From: Pseudomonas pharyngis | GTDB lineage: Bacteria > Pseudomonadota > Gammaproteobacteria > Pseudomonadales > Pseudomonadaceae | DNA length: 64,000 nucleotides | Assembly (NCBI RefSeq): GCF_021602345.1 | Contig: NZ_BQID01000005.1 | Location: forward strand, 310,001 to 374,000 | Direction: 5' to 3' | Shown: positions 56,016-64,000 of the stretch, piece after piece | Layout of the letters: each line of letters starts with the position of its first letter | Numbering within the stretch: the first letter of the stretch is position 1 | Notes under the pieces: generated by a model | The model's database searches: none | What the model was told of the DNA's origin: nothing | What the model saw: the letters and a program-made list of their open reading frames with translations, nothing else | Program-made: the position numbers and the translations under genes

Positions 56016-56699
56016 TCAGAACGCTTCCGGCTCAATCCCGGTAAAGCTGTCGACGGTCACATGCCCTGCCAACTCCCCGCCTTCACGGGCCAGCCCGCAG
56101 GTTTGCAGGCCGGCGGCCTGGGCGGCATCGAGTTCCTGGACGATGTCGGACAGGAACAGGATCTCCTGCGGCTCGACCCCGATGGCCTGCTGGATGTTGC
56201 TGTACGACTGCGCTTCGCGCTTGGGGCCCGACGTGGTATCGAAGTAGCCACTGAACAGCGGCGTCAGATCCCCTGCTTCCGAGCAGCCGAAAATCAGCTT
56301 CTGCGCCTGGATCGAACCGGACGAATAAACAAACAGTTGATATCCGGCCTGATGCCAGCGCTGCAGCGCTTCAACGGCGTCCGGGTAAACATGGCCTTTC
56401 AACTGGCCGGCCTGATAACCCTGCTCCCAGACCATGCCCTGCAACGCTTTGAGCGGCGTGGCTTTGCGGTCTTCGGCGATCCAGCCCAGCAGAATTTCCA
56501 CGACCCGCTCGACGTCAGCCTGCGGTTCGTTGCTGTCGCGGCGCACGGCGTCCAGTTGCTCGGCAACATCCGCGCGCTGGGCGTTCTGGCGAACGAAATC
56601 CGGCAGATGTTTCGCCGCATACGGGAACAGCACGTCGAACACAAAACTCACCGCGCTGGTGGTGCCTTCGATGTCGGTGAGAATGACCTTGATCGACAT
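56016..56699 (-). CDS. mtnC: Enolase-phosphatase E1 (methionine salvage)
   Basis: HAD-family bifunctional enzyme (227 aa) that enolises and dephosphorylates 2,3-diketo-5-methylthiopentyl-1-phosphate. Motif I is [20 protein letters not shown] (DxE variant with the GTT), motif [16 protein letters not shown] and motif [18 protein letters not shown] then [17 protein letters not shown]. It starts 4 bp after mtnD. Longer in-frame readings upstream lie inside mtnD and are rejected. Confidence 0.95.
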   Translation of the reverse strand: MSIKVILTDIEGTTSAVSFVFDVLFPYAAKHLPDFVRQNAQRADVAEQLDAVRRDSNEPQADVERVVEILLGWIAEDRKATPLKALQGMVWEQGYQAGQLKGHVYPDAVEALQRWHQAGYQLFVYSSGSIQAQKLIFGCSEAGDLTPLFSGYFDTTSGPKREAQSYSNIQQAIGVEPQEILFLSDIVQELDAAQAAGLQTCGLAREGGELAGHVTVDSFTGIEPEAF

Positions 56700-56703
56700 T
56701 GGC

Positions 56704-57249
56704 TCAGTCCTCCAGACGCGGGAAGCGGCCGGCGATGTCTTCGCCGGTGAAATTGGCGACCCAGCCTTCAGGGTTGTTGAACAGGCGGATCGCCACGAAG
56801 TGCGGGTTCTCGCCCATGTCAAACCAGTGTTTGGTGCCGGCCGGCACCGAAATCAGATCGTTCTTCTCGCACAGCACGGCGTAGACGTAATCATCGATGT
56901 GCAGGGTAAACAGGCCACGACCGGCGACGAAGAAGCGTACTTCGTCTTCGCCATGCCGATGCTCTTCGAGGAACTTGGCGCGCAACTCGGCTTTTTGCGG
57001 GTGGTCGCTATTGAGGCTGATCACGTCGACCGTGATGTAGCCGCGCTCGGTCATCAGTTTGTCGATCTGCTCTTTATAGGCACCGATCACTTCTTCCTGG
57101 CTGGCGCCCGGCTGGATCTTCGCGGCGGCTTGCCAGCGGTCGAAGCGCACGCCCTGCTCGGCCAGGGTCGAGGCGATGTCTTCGAAATGGGTCAGCACCT
57201 TGTTCGGAATTTCGGGGCTGGAAACGTGATAGACGGACAGGCTGCTCAT
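56704..57249 (-). CDS. mtnD: Acireductone dioxygenase (methionine salvage)
   Basis: Metal-dependent cupin (181 aa) that oxidises acireductone to the methionine precursor 2-oxo-4-methylthiobutanoate and formate (Fe form) or off-pathway products (Ni form). The metal site is [20 protein letters not shown] (H-x-H...E) plus a later His in [24 protein letters not shown] precedes ATG 57249. It is 4 bp before mtnC and 91 bp after mtnB. Confidence 0.95.
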   Translation of the reverse strand: MSSLSVYHVSSPEIPNKVLTHFEDIASTLAEQGVRFDRWQAAAKIQPGASQEEVIGAYKEQIDKLMTERGYITVDVISLNSDHPQKAELRAKFLEEHRHGEDEVRFFVAGRGLFTLHIDDYVYAVLCEKNDLISVPAGTKHWFDMGENPHFVAIRLFNNPEGWVANFTGEDIAGRFPRLED

Positions 57250-57340
57250 GGGGCATTCCTCGGTATCGGCCTTGCCGTCCGGTTCTTTCAGACCGGTCGG
57301 GCACTGCATTCATCAGGCAAAGGGGCTGGTTCTGGTGAAG

Positions 57341-57967
57341 TCAGCCTTGGCGGTTCATGACGCTGCGGGTCTTCAACTCGCATTCAAACAGGAATTCAAA
57401 GGCCTCGATCTGACGCAGCGCGTCACTCATCTGCGCGCCCCAGGTGTAGAGGCCGTGGCCGCGAATCAGATAACCCACGCAATCGGGATGGGCGTCGAGC
57501 CAAGGCTGCACCTTGGCGGCGAGGCGCGCAATGTCCTGATCGTTGTCGAAGATCGGCACGCGCACCCGGGATTCGTGGGTCGAGATGCCGCTGAAGGCTT
57601 TTTGCAATTCGTAGTCTTCGAACTCGATGAAGTCTTGCGGCGTCAGGCGCGACAGCACCGTGGCGTTCACCGAGTGGGTGTGCAGCACCGCGCCGATCTC
57701 CGGGCGCCAGTTGTAGAGCTGGGTGTGCAGGAGGGTTTCGGCGGACGGTTTTTTGCCGGGTTCCAGGCTGTTGCCGGACAGGTCGGTGGCGAGCACGTCG
57801 TCCAGGCCCAACTGGCCCTTGTGCTTGCCGGAAACGGTCAGCAGCGCTTCGCTCGGTGACAGGCGCGTCGAGTAATTGCTGCTGGTGGCCGGCGACCAGC
57901 CGCGACCATAAAGAAAACGCCCGGCGTCGACAATTTGCTGGGCAAGCTGTTCACGGGTAAGGCTCAT
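57341..57967 (-). CDS. mtnB: Methylthioribulose-1-phosphate dehydratase (methionine salvage)
   Basis: Class II aldolase-fold enzyme (208 aa): MSLTREQLAQQIVDAGRFLY at the start, TSSNYSTRLSPSEALLTVSG (substrate), then zinc-binding HTHSVNATVLSRL and a later His in YLIRGHGLYTWG. ATG 57967 overlaps the upstream MFS stop (ATGA), so the transporter and enzyme genes are translationally coupled. Confidence 0.95.
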   Translation of the reverse strand: MSLTREQLAQQIVDAGRFLYGRGWSPATSSNYSTRLSPSEALLTVSGKHKGQLGLDDVLATDLSGNSLEPGKKPSAETLLHTQLYNWRPEIGAVLHTHSVNATVLSRLTPQDFIEFEDYELQKAFSGISTHESRVRVPIFDNDQDIARLAAKVQPWLDAHPDCVGYLIRGHGLYTWGAQMSDALRQIEAFEFLFECELKTRSVMNRQG

Positions 57968-59109
57968 GGCCTGTCCTCTTGCATTCGAATGGCAATGATA
58001 ACGGCAGCGGCGAGCGCTGCGAGACTGGCAATACTAAAGGTCAATGTCGCGCCGAGGGCATTCCAGCTGTAGCCGGAATACAACGCGCCGAGCGCGCCAC
58101 CGGTGCCGGCCAGCGCTGCATACAGCGCCTGGCCCTGCCCTTGCTGACGCGCGCCAATGCTACGTTGCACGAACGCGATGGCAGCGGCATGAAAGCTGCC
58201 GAACGTCGCCGCATGCAGCACCTGGGCAAACAACAGGACCCACAGGAATTCGGCGAACGAACCTAGCAGCAACCAGCGCAACGCCGCCAGCAGAAAACTC
58301 GCCATCAGCACCCGCCGCAGGGAAAAACGCGCGAGGATCCGGCTCATGGCCATGAACATCAGCACTTCCGCCACCACGCCGACCGCCCAGAGCATGCCGA
58401 TCACGCCACGGCTGTAGCCCAAGCGTTCGAGGTGAAGGGTCAAAAACGTGTAATACGGCCCGTGGCTCAGTTGCATAAGCGCCACGCAACCGTAAAACGC
58501 CAGCACCCCGGGATTGCGCAACTGCTTGAGAAAGCCTTCGCCCGTCGGCCGGTTGCCCTGAGGCGGTTGTGCGTTCGGCACCCACAAACTACTGAGCACG
58601 ATGCCGGCCATGATCAACACCAGCGCCGCCGGGTAGATATCGAGGCTGAGCCACTCGAACAGGCGACCGAGGGCGACCACGGTGATGATGAAACCGATCG
58701 AGCCCCAGAGGCGAATCTGACTGTAGCGGGAGGTCTGGCCCTGCAAATGCGCCAGGGTGATGACTTCGAACTGCGGCAGCACCGCGTGCCAGAAGAATGC
58801 ATGCAAGGCCATGACCATCGCCAGCCAGGCGTAGGTCTTGCTGACGAAAATCAATGAGAAGGTCAACAGCGTGCAAACCGCACCAAAGCGCACAATGGCC
58901 AGGCGCCTGCCGGTGTAATCGCCGAGCCAGCCCCAGATGTTCGGCGCCACGCAGCGCATCAGCATCGGGATCGCCACCAGCTCGCCGATGCGCGCGGCGC
59001 TGAATCCGAGATGATCGAAGTACAGCGCCAGAAACGGCGCCGTCGAACCGAGCAAGGCGAAATAGAACAGATAGAAACTGGACAGCCGCCAGTACGGGAG
59101 CGCCGCCAC
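57964..59109 (-). CDS. MFS transporter in the methionine-salvage operon
   Basis: Inner-membrane protein of 381 aa with about 12 hydrophobic segments (e.g. FYLFYFALLGSTAPFLALYF, WLGDYTGRRLAIVRFGAVCT, YAWLAMVMALHAFFWHAVLP). It resembles the 3-phenylpropionate-transporter-type MFS subfamily. The start is GTG 59109 (an in-frame stop lies just upstream). It is 31 bp after aroC and overlaps mtnB, so it probably moves a methylthio-sugar or similar compound; this is inference from context only. Confidence 0.83.
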   Translation of the reverse strand: MAALPYWRLSSFYLFYFALLGSTAPFLALYFDHLGFSAARIGELVAIPMLMRCVAPNIWGWLGDYTGRRLAIVRFGAVCTLLTFSLIFVSKTYAWLAMVMALHAFFWHAVLPQFEVITLAHLQGQTSRYSQIRLWGSIGFIITVVALGRLFEWLSLDIYPAALVLIMAGIVLSSLWVPNAQPPQGNRPTGEGFLKQLRNPGVLAFYGCVALMQLSHGPYYTFLTLHLERLGYSRGVIGMLWAVGVVAEVLMFMAMSRILARFSLRRVLMASFLLAALRWLLLGSFAEFLWVLLFAQVLHAATFGSFHAAAIAFVQRSIGARQQGQGQALYAALAGTGGALGALYSGYSWNALGATLTFSIASLAALAAAVIIAIRMQEDRP

Positions 59110-59140
59110 GGTCAGACCGCGGCGGCTTTGAGATCACCCA

Positions 59141-60232
59141 TCAAAGCTGACCCAGCACCGGGGTGCTCACGCGCACATCGGCGTTCTGGCCACGGTGGCG
59201 CAGCAGGTGATCCATCAACACGATGGCCATCATCGCCTCGGCAATCGGCGTGGCGCGGATACCGACACATGGGTCGTGACGGCCCTTGGTAATGACATCG
59301 ACCGGGTTGCCTTCGATGTCGATCGAACGGCCCGGGGTGGTGATGCTCGAAGTGGGCTTCAACGCCAGATGCGCGACGATCGGCTGCCCCGAGGAGATCC
59401 CGCCGAGGATGCCGCCCGCATTGTTGCTGAGGAAACCTTCCGGGGTCAGCTCGTCACGGTGTTCGGTGCCGCGCTGGGCGACGCAGGCGAAACCGGCGCC
59501 GATTTCCACACCTTTGACCGCGTTGATGCTCATCAGCGCATGGGCCAGTTCGGCGTCGAGACGGTCGAAGATCGGCTCGCCCAGGCCCGGCATCACGCCT
59601 TCGGCAACCACGGTGATCCTGGCGCCGACGGAGTCCTGATCGCGACGCAGCTGGTCCATGTAGGCTTCCAGCTCCGGCACTTTGTCCGGGTCCGGGCTGA
59701 AGAAGGCGTTCTGCTCGACCGATTCCCAGGTCTTGAACGGGATTTCGATCGGGCCGAGCTGGCTCATGTAGCCGCGAATGACGATGCCCTGGCTGGCCAG
59801 GTACTTCTTGGCGATGGCGCCGGCCGCGACGCGCATGGCGGTTTCCCGCGCGGAGCTGCGACCGCCGCCGCGATAATCGCGCTCGCCGTATTTGTGGTGG
59901 TAGGTGTAGTCGGCGTGGGCCGGGCGGAACAGATCCTTGATCGCCGAATAGTCCTTGGACTTCTGGTCGGTGTTGCGGATCAGCAGGCCGATGGAGCAAC
60001 CGGTGGTGCGGCCCTCGAACACCCCGGAGAGGATCTCGACTTCGTCGGCTTCCTGGCGCTGGGTGGTGTGGCGGCTGGTGCCCGGCTTGCGACGGTCAAG
60101 GTCGCGTTGCAGGTCTTCAAGGGAAATCTCCAGGCCCGGCGGGCAGCCGTCGACAATGGCGACCAACGCCGGACCATGGCTTTCGCCCGCGGTGGTGACA
60201 GTGAACAGCTTGCCGTAGGTATTGCCGGACAT
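59141..60232 (-). CDS. aroC: Chorismate synthase
   Basis: Last enzyme of the shikimate pathway, converting EPSP to chorismate with reduced FMN. The 363-aa protein carries [20 protein letters not shown] near the N-terminus, [20 protein letters not shown]-like ([17 protein letters not shown]) and the late [20 protein letters not shown] signatures. GGAGCGTCC precedes the ATG. It heads a leftward unit with the MFS and mtn genes; chorismate feeds PabB at 20.8 kb among others. Confidence 0.97.
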   Translation of the reverse strand: MSGNTYGKLFTVTTAGESHGPALVAIVDGCPPGLEISLEDLQRDLDRRKPGTSRHTTQRQEADEVEILSGVFEGRTTGCSIGLLIRNTDQKSKDYSAIKDLFRPAHADYTYHHKYGERDYRGGGRSSARETAMRVAAGAIAKKYLASQGIVIRGYMSQLGPIEIPFKTWESVEQNAFFSPDPDKVPELEAYMDQLRRDQDSVGARITVVAEGVMPGLGEPIFDRLDAELAHALMSINAVKGVEIGAGFACVAQRGTEHRDELTPEGFLSNNAGGILGGISSGQPIVAHLALKPTSSITTPGRSIDIEGNPVDVITKGRHDPCVGIRATPIAEAMMAIVLMDHLLRHRGQNADVRVSTPVLGQL

Positions 60233-60362
60233 GCAGGACGCTCCGTTAAATCGAACCCAGATTCGTGATGCGCGCCAGTATACGCAGGCTAACCGAGTAG
60301 TTCATCCTCGAACCTTAGCGGTGTGGGTGAGTCCAACCGGCACCTTGGCAAATGATGGCGTG

Positions 60363-61316
60363 ATGATGCTGCGAGTTTTGATCTTGAGCCTTTCCCTGTT
60401 TACCGGCTTCGTCCAGGCGACTGTCCTGCAACGTCCGGTCACGTTGACGACTGACAACGGCGAACTTTTCGGCTCGCTGTTGCTGCCCAAATCCGACAAC
60501 CCCGTGCCGGTTGTCCTGATCCTTTCTGGCTCGGGTCCTACCGATCGTGACGGAAACAACCCGGACGGCGGACGCAATGACAGCCTCAAGCGACTGGCCT
60601 GGGTGCTGGCCAAACACAACATCGCCAGTGTGCGTTTCGACAAGCGCGGCGTGGCCGCCAGCCTGGCGGCAACCCCGGACGAGCGAAACCTGTCGGTGGA
60701 AGCCTACGTGGCGGACGCTGTAGCCTGGGGGCAGAAACTGAAAGCCGATCCGCGCTTCGGTCCGTTGATTTTGCTGGGCCACAGCGAAGGTGCATTGATC
60801 GCCAGCCTGGCGGCGCCGAAGGTGGACGCCGCCGCGGTGATATCCCTCTCTGGCACAGCCCGGCCCATTGATCAGGTACTGCGCCGCCAACTGGCCCGCA
60901 GCCTCCCTCCTCCTTTGATGCTGCGCAGCAACGAATTGCTCGACAGCCTCAAGGCCGGGCGCACCGACGACAATGTGCCGGCGCCCTTACAGGTGATTTT
61001 CCGTCCGAGTGTGCAACCGTATCTGATTTCGCTGTTCCGTCAGGATCCGGCGGCGGCCTTCGCTCAACTGCAAATGCCGACGCTGGTCGTGCAAGGCAGC
61101 AACGACATTCAGGTCCAGGTCGATGATGCGAAATTGCTCAAGGCCGCCAAACCGGATGCGCAACTGGCGCTGATCGAAGGCATGAACCACGTGTTGCGCA
61201 TCGTGCCCAATGACGTGAAGCGGCAATTGGCCTCCTACAAGGACCCGAATTTGCCCCTGGCGGCGGAACTGGGGACACGCGTTCTTGAATTTATTGACGG
61301 ACTTCGCACCCGTTGA
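60363..61316 (+). CDS. Exported alpha/beta hydrolase
   Basis: Signal peptide (MMLRVLILSLSLFTGFVQA), then a 300-residue alpha/beta hydrolase: VVLILSGSGPTDRDGNNPDG (oxyanion region), the elbow GHSEGALIASLAAP with Ser, and late LVVQGSNDIQVQVDD plus a His in IEGMNHVLRI. Starts 60363 or 60366 are equivalent. It is the first gene of the rightward side, divergent from aroC. The substrate is unknown. Confidence 0.83.
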   Translation: MMLRVLILSLSLFTGFVQATVLQRPVTLTTDNGELFGSLLLPKSDNPVPVVLILSGSGPTDRDGNNPDGGRNDSLKRLAWVLAKHNIASVRFDKRGVAASLAATPDERNLSVEAYVADAVAWGQKLKADPRFGPLILLGHSEGALIASLAAPKVDAAAVISLSGTARPIDQVLRRQLARSLPPPLMLRSNELLDSLKAGRTDDNVPAPLQVIFRPSVQPYLISLFRQDPAAAFAQLQMPTLVVQGSNDIQVQVDDAKLLKAAKPDAQLALIEGMNHVLRIVPNDVKRQLASYKDPNLPLAAELGTRVLEFIDGLRTR

Positions 61317-61413
61317 GCTCTTTTTACCCTCTAGTCCTGTAGAAAACGGCCGATAAGCCTTTGTCGCCAGCGTACTGGCTGGCGGCAAGCAGCTTGGACA
61401 GGATCTCGCCGTT

Positions 61414-62205
61414 ATGACTGATACCCAGACTTCACCCGACACCACCGCTGAAAAAGACGCACCGCCAGCGGTCGAGCTGCCATGGGCGGATGTCCACGTC
61501 GAGCACCACAAGATGCTCCGCCTGGCGCCGTTGCAGACTGACCGCAATACCGGCGGACGGCCGCTGCGCTTCGTTGAATTCGGATACGCCGAGCGCAACG
61601 GCAAAGAACACAGTCTGATGCGCATGGCGATCAAGTTGCCTGCTCAGCGTGTGCGCAAAGAACAGAATCATCTGGACGTGTGGGTCGATCACACGACCAA
61701 ACGCGTGCATTTCGGCCCGGACAGCGGTCTGCAGATCGAACCGATGAACCGTGGCATCGGCCGTTTCATGGCTGCCCAGGGCATCAACTGGGCAAAAAAA
61801 CGCTGGCCCACCTACACCGTCGACGGCATGGACTTGAACAACAAGGACGCGCTGAACGAGGACACTCGCCTGCGCCGCGATCACTTTTTGCGGGTGCACG
61901 GCTTTGATGTGGTTTACGCCGATGCCCAGCATTTGAAGGGTAGCGTCAAAGAAGTGAAGGTCGGCGACCTGCTGGGTGACTGGAACAGCGAAAAGCTGCA
62001 GATCGTCGAAATTCTTGAAGCTGCGCAGATGTTGCAGCAGGCCGAGCAGAATCTGGCCGAGCAGGAAGTGAAGCTGAAGAAGCAGGAAGACAAGGTCAGC
62101 AAGTTCAAGCGCGAAGATGCCGGGTTGCGCTTCACCATTACCTGTCTGGTGGCGTTTGCGGTGTTTCAGGCTGGGTTGCTGATCTGGATTGCAACGCACC
62201 GTTGA
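61414..62205 (+). CDS. Hypothetical protein with C-terminal coiled coil and membrane anchor
   Basis: Protein of 263 aa. The first ~180 residues are soluble and mixed (AVELPWADVHVEHHKMLRLA, RFMAAQGINWAKKRWPTYTV). Residues ~205-240 are a coiled coil (ILEAAQMLQQAEQNLAEQEV, then KLKKQEDKVSKFK). One C-terminal helix (FTITCLVAFAVFQAGLLIWI) ends THR. GGA lies upstream of the ATG. It is a tail-anchored-like architecture with a soluble domain facing the cytoplasm; function unknown. Confidence 0.75.
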   Translation: MTDTQTSPDTTAEKDAPPAVELPWADVHVEHHKMLRLAPLQTDRNTGGRPLRFVEFGYAERNGKEHSLMRMAIKLPAQRVRKEQNHLDVWVDHTTKRVHFGPDSGLQIEPMNRGIGRFMAAQGINWAKKRWPTYTVDGMDLNNKDALNEDTRLRRDHFLRVHGFDVVYADAQHLKGSVKEVKVGDLLGDWNSEKLQIVEILEAAQMLQQAEQNLAEQEVKLKKQEDKVSKFKREDAGLRFTITCLVAFAVFQAGLLIWIATHR

Positions 62206-62228
62206 TGGTTTGAGACCACGGTACCGCC

Positions 62229-62284
62229 ATTCGCGAGCAGGCTCGCTCCCACAGGGGAATGCATTTCAGCTGTGGGAGCGATTC
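62229..62284. repeat. Degenerate REP pair
   Basis: attcgcgagcaggctcgctcccaca and a shortened inverted copy tgtgggagcgattc, between two convergent genes. Confidence 0.7.
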
Positions 62285-62291
62285 ATGCCAT

Positions 62292-63200
62292 TTAGACGCG
62301 GGAAGCGAACAGTGCCTGATGGGCGCGGCACTGTTCGGCGGTCAGCATGAACACGCCATGCCCGCCGCGCTCGAACTCCAGCCAGGCGAAATCGACTTCC
62401 GGGTACAGCGCCTCGACGTGGACCTGGCTGTTGCCCACCTCGACAATCAGCAAACCCTTCTCGGTCAGGTGATCCGCCGCTTCGGCGAGCATCCGGCGCA
62501 CCAGGTTCAAACCGTCATCGCCGCAGGCCAGGCCCAGTTCCGGCTCGTGCTGGTATTCGTCCGGCATGTCGGCGAAATCTTCCGCATCGACGTAGGGCGG
62601 GTTCGACACGATCAGGTCGAAACGTTGACCCGGCAGGCCATCGAAACCATCGCCCTGCACGGTGAACACACGCTCATCGACGCCATGACGCTCGATGTTC
62701 TGGTTCGCCACTTCCAGCGCTTCGAACGACAGGTCCGCCAGCACCACTTCAGCGTTCTGGAACTCGTAGGCGCATGCGATGCCGATGCAGCCGGAGCCGG
62801 TGCACAGATCGAGAATCCGCGCCGGCTCGTCACCGATCCATGGGGCAAAACGGTTTTCGATCAGCTCGCCAATCGGCGAACGCGGGATCAGCACGCGCTC
62901 ATCGACGATGAACGACATGCCGCAGAACCAGGCTTCGCCCAGCAGGTAAGCGGTCGGAATGCGTTCTTCGATGCGACGCTTGAGCAGGCGCTGAAGATTG
63001 ACCAGCTCGTCGTCTTCCAGCGCGCAATCCAGATAGCTGTCGGCGATTTCCCATGGCAGGTGCAAGGCACCGAGCACTAGCTGCCGGGCTTCGTCCCAGG
63101 CATTGTCGGTGCCATGGCCGAAAAACAGATCCTCCCCATGGAAGCGGCTGACGGCCCAACGAATGTGGTCGCGCAGGGTACGAAGTCGGGAAGTGATCAC
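62292..63200 (-). CDS. prmB: Ribosomal protein L3 N5-glutamine methyltransferase
   Basis: SAM-dependent methyltransferase of 302 aa that modifies a Gln of ribosomal protein L3. N-terminal helical domain, then SAM motif [19 protein letters not shown] and the catalytic NPPY in [18 protein letters not shown]. The start is GTG 63200 with GGAG about ten bases upstream. It is distinguished from PrmC by its long N-terminal domain and position. Confidence 0.92.
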   Translation of the reverse strand: MITSRLRTLRDHIRWAVSRFHGEDLFFGHGTDNAWDEARQLVLGALHLPWEIADSYLDCALEDDELVNLQRLLKRRIEERIPTAYLLGEAWFCGMSFIVDERVLIPRSPIGELIENRFAPWIGDEPARILDLCTGSGCIGIACAYEFQNAEVVLADLSFEALEVANQNIERHGVDERVFTVQGDGFDGLPGQRFDLIVSNPPYVDAEDFADMPDEYQHEPELGLACGDDGLNLVRRMLAEAADHLTEKGLLIVEVGNSQVHVEALYPEVDFAWLEFERGGHGVFMLTAEQCRAHQALFASRV

Positions 63201-63439
63201 GGGGCAGAACTCCAGAAAAAACGACTGGCGATTCTAGCAGCCAAAACGCGCCGCGACGACGCAGGAAAGACTCCGGGGCGACGGTAGGACGCTTCCGATT
63301 TTCCCCTCGGCTATTGAACAGATCGTGTAACTTGACAAGGCTGCAGGCCAGCAACGACGGTGTCTACGATGGTAGCGATTCACAGAACCGCTCAGCCAGA
63401 GGACAATGTCGCAAAAGCCCCACCCGAAGGAGCCCCAGA

Positions 63440-64000
63440 ATGTCCGTTCCAAAAACGATGTTTCAACTCAGCGGTCGCGGTTACGCAGCGGCCACGTTGA
63501 GCCATGCCACCGTGGTCATCATCGATGCCCAGAAAGAGTACCTCAGCGGCCCGCTGGCCCTGAGCGGCATGGACGCGGCTGTCGCGAACATCAAACAACT
63601 GGTTGCCGCCGCCCGCGCGGCCGGCCGGCCGATCGTGCATGTGCGCCACCTCGGCACCGTCGGCGGTCTGTTCGACCCGCAGGGCGAACGCGGCGAGTTC
63701 ATCCCCGGCCTGGAACCCCAGGGCGATGAAACCATCATCGGCAAGTTGCTGCCGAGCGCCTTTCACGGCACTGAACTCTACGATCGTCTGCAAACCATCG
63801 GCTCGCTGGACCTGATCGTCTGCGGTTTCATGAGTCACTCCAGCGTCAGCACCACCGTGCGCGCGGCGAAGAACCTGGGTTTCCGCTGCACCCTGGTCGA
63901 AGATGCCTGTGCCACCCGCGATCTGCCATTCAAGGGCCGCGTGCTCAGCGCCGAACAGGTGCAGGAAGCGGAAATGGCGATCATGGCTGACAACTTCGCT
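63440..64000 (+). CDS. Isochorismatase-like hydrolase (runs off the window)
   Basis: 187 codons, no stop before the end. Starts MSVPKTMFQLSGRGYAAATL, with VVIIDAQKEYLSGPL (catalytic Asp), then IVHVRHLGT and IIGKLLPSAFHGTEL (catalytic Lys). In the nucleophile strand GFMSHSSVSTTVRAA the usual Cys is Ser135. AGGAGCC precedes the ATG. It may be a non-amidase isochorismatase-like enzyme. Gene order fits P. aeruginosa next to prmB. Confidence 0.83.
   Translation, partial: MSVPKTMFQLSGRGYAAATLSHATVVIIDAQKEYLSGPLALSGMDAAVANIKQLVAAARAAGRPIVHVRHLGTVGGLFDPQGERGEFIPGLEPQGDETIIGKLLPSAFHGTELYDRLQTIGSLDLIVCGFMSHSSVSTTVRAAKNLGFRCTLVEDACATRDLPFKGRVLSAEQVQEAEMAIMADNFA

Overview
The window comes from a fluorescent-group Pseudomonas chromosome, close to the P. 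fluorescens complex. Coding DNA is GC-rich, short REP-type palindromes (tgtgggagc...) sit between genes, and gene order matches, from memory of PAO1, the segments oprF-sigX-cmpX-cfrX-cmaX-rraA-hydrolase-ppsA-ppsR, pabB-thrH-cysH and speE...mtnC-mtnD-mtnB-MFS-aroC-hydrolase-prmB-isochorismatase. No phage, integrase, IS or CRISPR array is visible. The only clearly foreign-looking DNA is the AT-rich 3' tip of an Rhs gene with its immunity gene.

Layout. 1-3.9 kb: cell-envelope stress and channel cluster (oprF partial, sigX, cmpX, cfrX, cmaX, rraA), leftward. 4-8.5 kb: alpha/beta hydrolase and the divergent pair ppsA/ppsR (gluconeogenic PEP synthesis and its regulator). 8.7-17.2 kb: methylcitrate cycle for propionate, prpR(GntR)-prpB-prpC-acnD-prpF-prpD, with a promoter flanked by two GTCGAC-centred operators and a 176-bp repeat between prpF and prpD. 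17.4-20.5 kb: three-gene retropepsin-like protease / inactive transglutaminase-7TM / RimK-like ligase system. 20.8-23.7 kb: pabB, thrH, cysH. 24-26.5 kb: NCS1 transporter and hydantoin/allantoin racemase behind a likely sigma-54 promoter. 26.5-29.1 kb: LysR regulator, divergent SDR, HAD phosphatase. 29.3-34.5 kb: Rhs polymorphic toxin with ParB-like tip and immunity gene. 34.7-37.3 kb: small proteins, including two glycine-zipper paralogues, and many terminators. 37.45 kb: tRNA-Ser(GGA). 37.8-41.3 kb: crotonase, acyltransferase, CorA, amidotransferase. 41.4-44.8 kb: beta-oxidation pair (FadB-like, thiolase). 45.2-46.2 kb: 31-residue membrane peptide and a cytochrome c. 46.3-49.5 kb: transglutaminase / alpha-E / circularly permuted ATP-grasp operon. 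49.7-49.9 kb: candidate small RNA. 50-55.3 kb: RraB, speE, small proteins, acyl-CoA synthetase. 55.6 kb: sigma-54-type promoter and a DUF3509 gene. 56-60.2 kb: methionine salvage operon with MFS and aroC. 60.3-64 kb: hydrolase, hypothetical, prmB, isochorismatase-like (runs off the end).

Most genes are core metabolism and easy to assign. The least understood content is the two unrelated ATP-grasp peptide-modification systems, the Rhs tip/immunity pair, the candidate sRNA, two copies of a ~175-bp palindromic repeat, two near-consensus sigma-54 promoters, and an isochorismatase-family enzyme with Ser in place of its nucleophilic Cys. All assignments come from reading the sequence; no database search was run.
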